A stretch of DNA of 39,308 nt, from contig CAMUPF010000017.1 of the NCBI GenBank assembly GCA_947090755.1, forward strand, positions 1 to 39,308, in the 5' to 3' direction. The notes below the pieces were generated by a model, which made no database searches, was not told the DNA's origin, and saw nothing but the letters and a program-made list of their open reading frames with translations. The DNA comes from an uncultured Candidatus Melainabacteria bacterium. GTDB lineage: Bacteria; Cyanobacteriota; Vampirovibrionia; Gastranaerophilales; Gastranaerophilaceae. The translations under genes were made by a program, and so were the position numbers. Below are positions 39,249 through 39,308 of this stretch, piece after piece (the stretch's first letter is position 1; the number at the start of each line of letters is the position of its first letter).

Positions 39249-39308
39249 AAAATAAAAAGGAGTCAGGCTGAGCCTGTTCTACAATAGAACCCGAGCAAGA
39301 CTTGGAGA
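39249..39308. other. Unresolved edge sequence with small hairpins
   Basis: CAGGCT-G-AGCCTG and GTTCT-ACAAT-AGAAC hairpins are followed by GAGCAAGAC. No gene can be read. It may be the beginning of a pilin-like gene region, a tRNA neighbourhood or a genomic repeat. Confidence 0.3.

Noticed and set aside
39283-39301. GAGCAAGAC at the window edge as a third tRNA-end repeat copy
   Set aside because: The nine bases match the repeat's TCTTGCTC part in reverse, but the rest of the repeat is not seen and a chance match of this length is plausible in 39 kb.

Overview
The window is AT-rich chromosome of a bacterium that most resembles a gut Melainabacteria/Vampirovibrionia-type relative of Cyanobacteria (Gastranaerophilales-like). 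The grounds are a cyanobacterial RpaB-type response regulator (20328-21077), many lineage-specific proteins with no outside family, a pilin-like gene with a FTMAEILLSLTIIGVVAAITLP leader (21765-22756), and flagellar/sigma genes (37397-39200). The taxonomic call is inference from remembered family resemblance, not from a search.

Layout. (1) 1-3755: a degenerate M48 protein plus an exported protein, an intact M48 metalloprotease on the opposite strand, an unannotated-looking 28-residue Met/Cys-rich gene with its own promoter and terminator, and a lineage-specific membrane protein. (2) 3756-4815: two paralogous Xre regulators with the same 48-bp upstream region, flanking an unrelated small gene. 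(3) 4936-20079: a complete 15,144-bp Mu/Tn7-type transposon. It starts TGTA, ends TACA, is bounded by the 5-bp target duplication CGCGC, and carries several inward-facing about 24-bp end repeats. Its cargo is a TrlF-like PHP-ATPase, a type IIS restriction-modification system of the AlwI family (two D12 adenine methyltransferases plus the nuclease), a DUF4145-like protein and a metal(loid)-type permease/ArsR pair. Its transposition module is a DDE transposase, an AAA+ ATPase, a MuA-like DNA-binding protein without a catalytic domain, a small HTH protein and a coiled-coil protein, with a divergent Xre repressor. (4) The transposon interrupts a roughly 190-bp repeat beside tRNA-His; an uninterrupted relative of this repeat lies beside tRNA-Lys (27591-27768), which lets the empty target site be reconstructed. 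(5) 20328-27374: rpaB, a pilin-like gene whose reading frame is split by an 11-G tract, prepilin peptidase, a SigB/F-type sigma factor, a TolC-like protein and ffh. (6) 27591-36702: tRNA-Lys, cupin, lipoate ligase-like protein, two large lineage-specific proteins sharing a 19-bp upstream element, a divergent GH77-like enzyme, a TPM-domain protein, a nucleotidyltransferase-like protein and a polytopic membrane protein. (7) 36754-39200 (minus): pgeF, a FliA-type sigma factor and flhB.

A recurrent feature is a -10 hexamer lying only 6-7 nt before the start codon (genes at 94, 3804, 4597, 27374, 28593, 33149, 38062 and 39200), which suggests many leaderless mRNAs. The best leads are the intact defence-carrying transposon, the tRNA-end repeat it sits in, the G-tract pilin switch, and the 28-residue gene.
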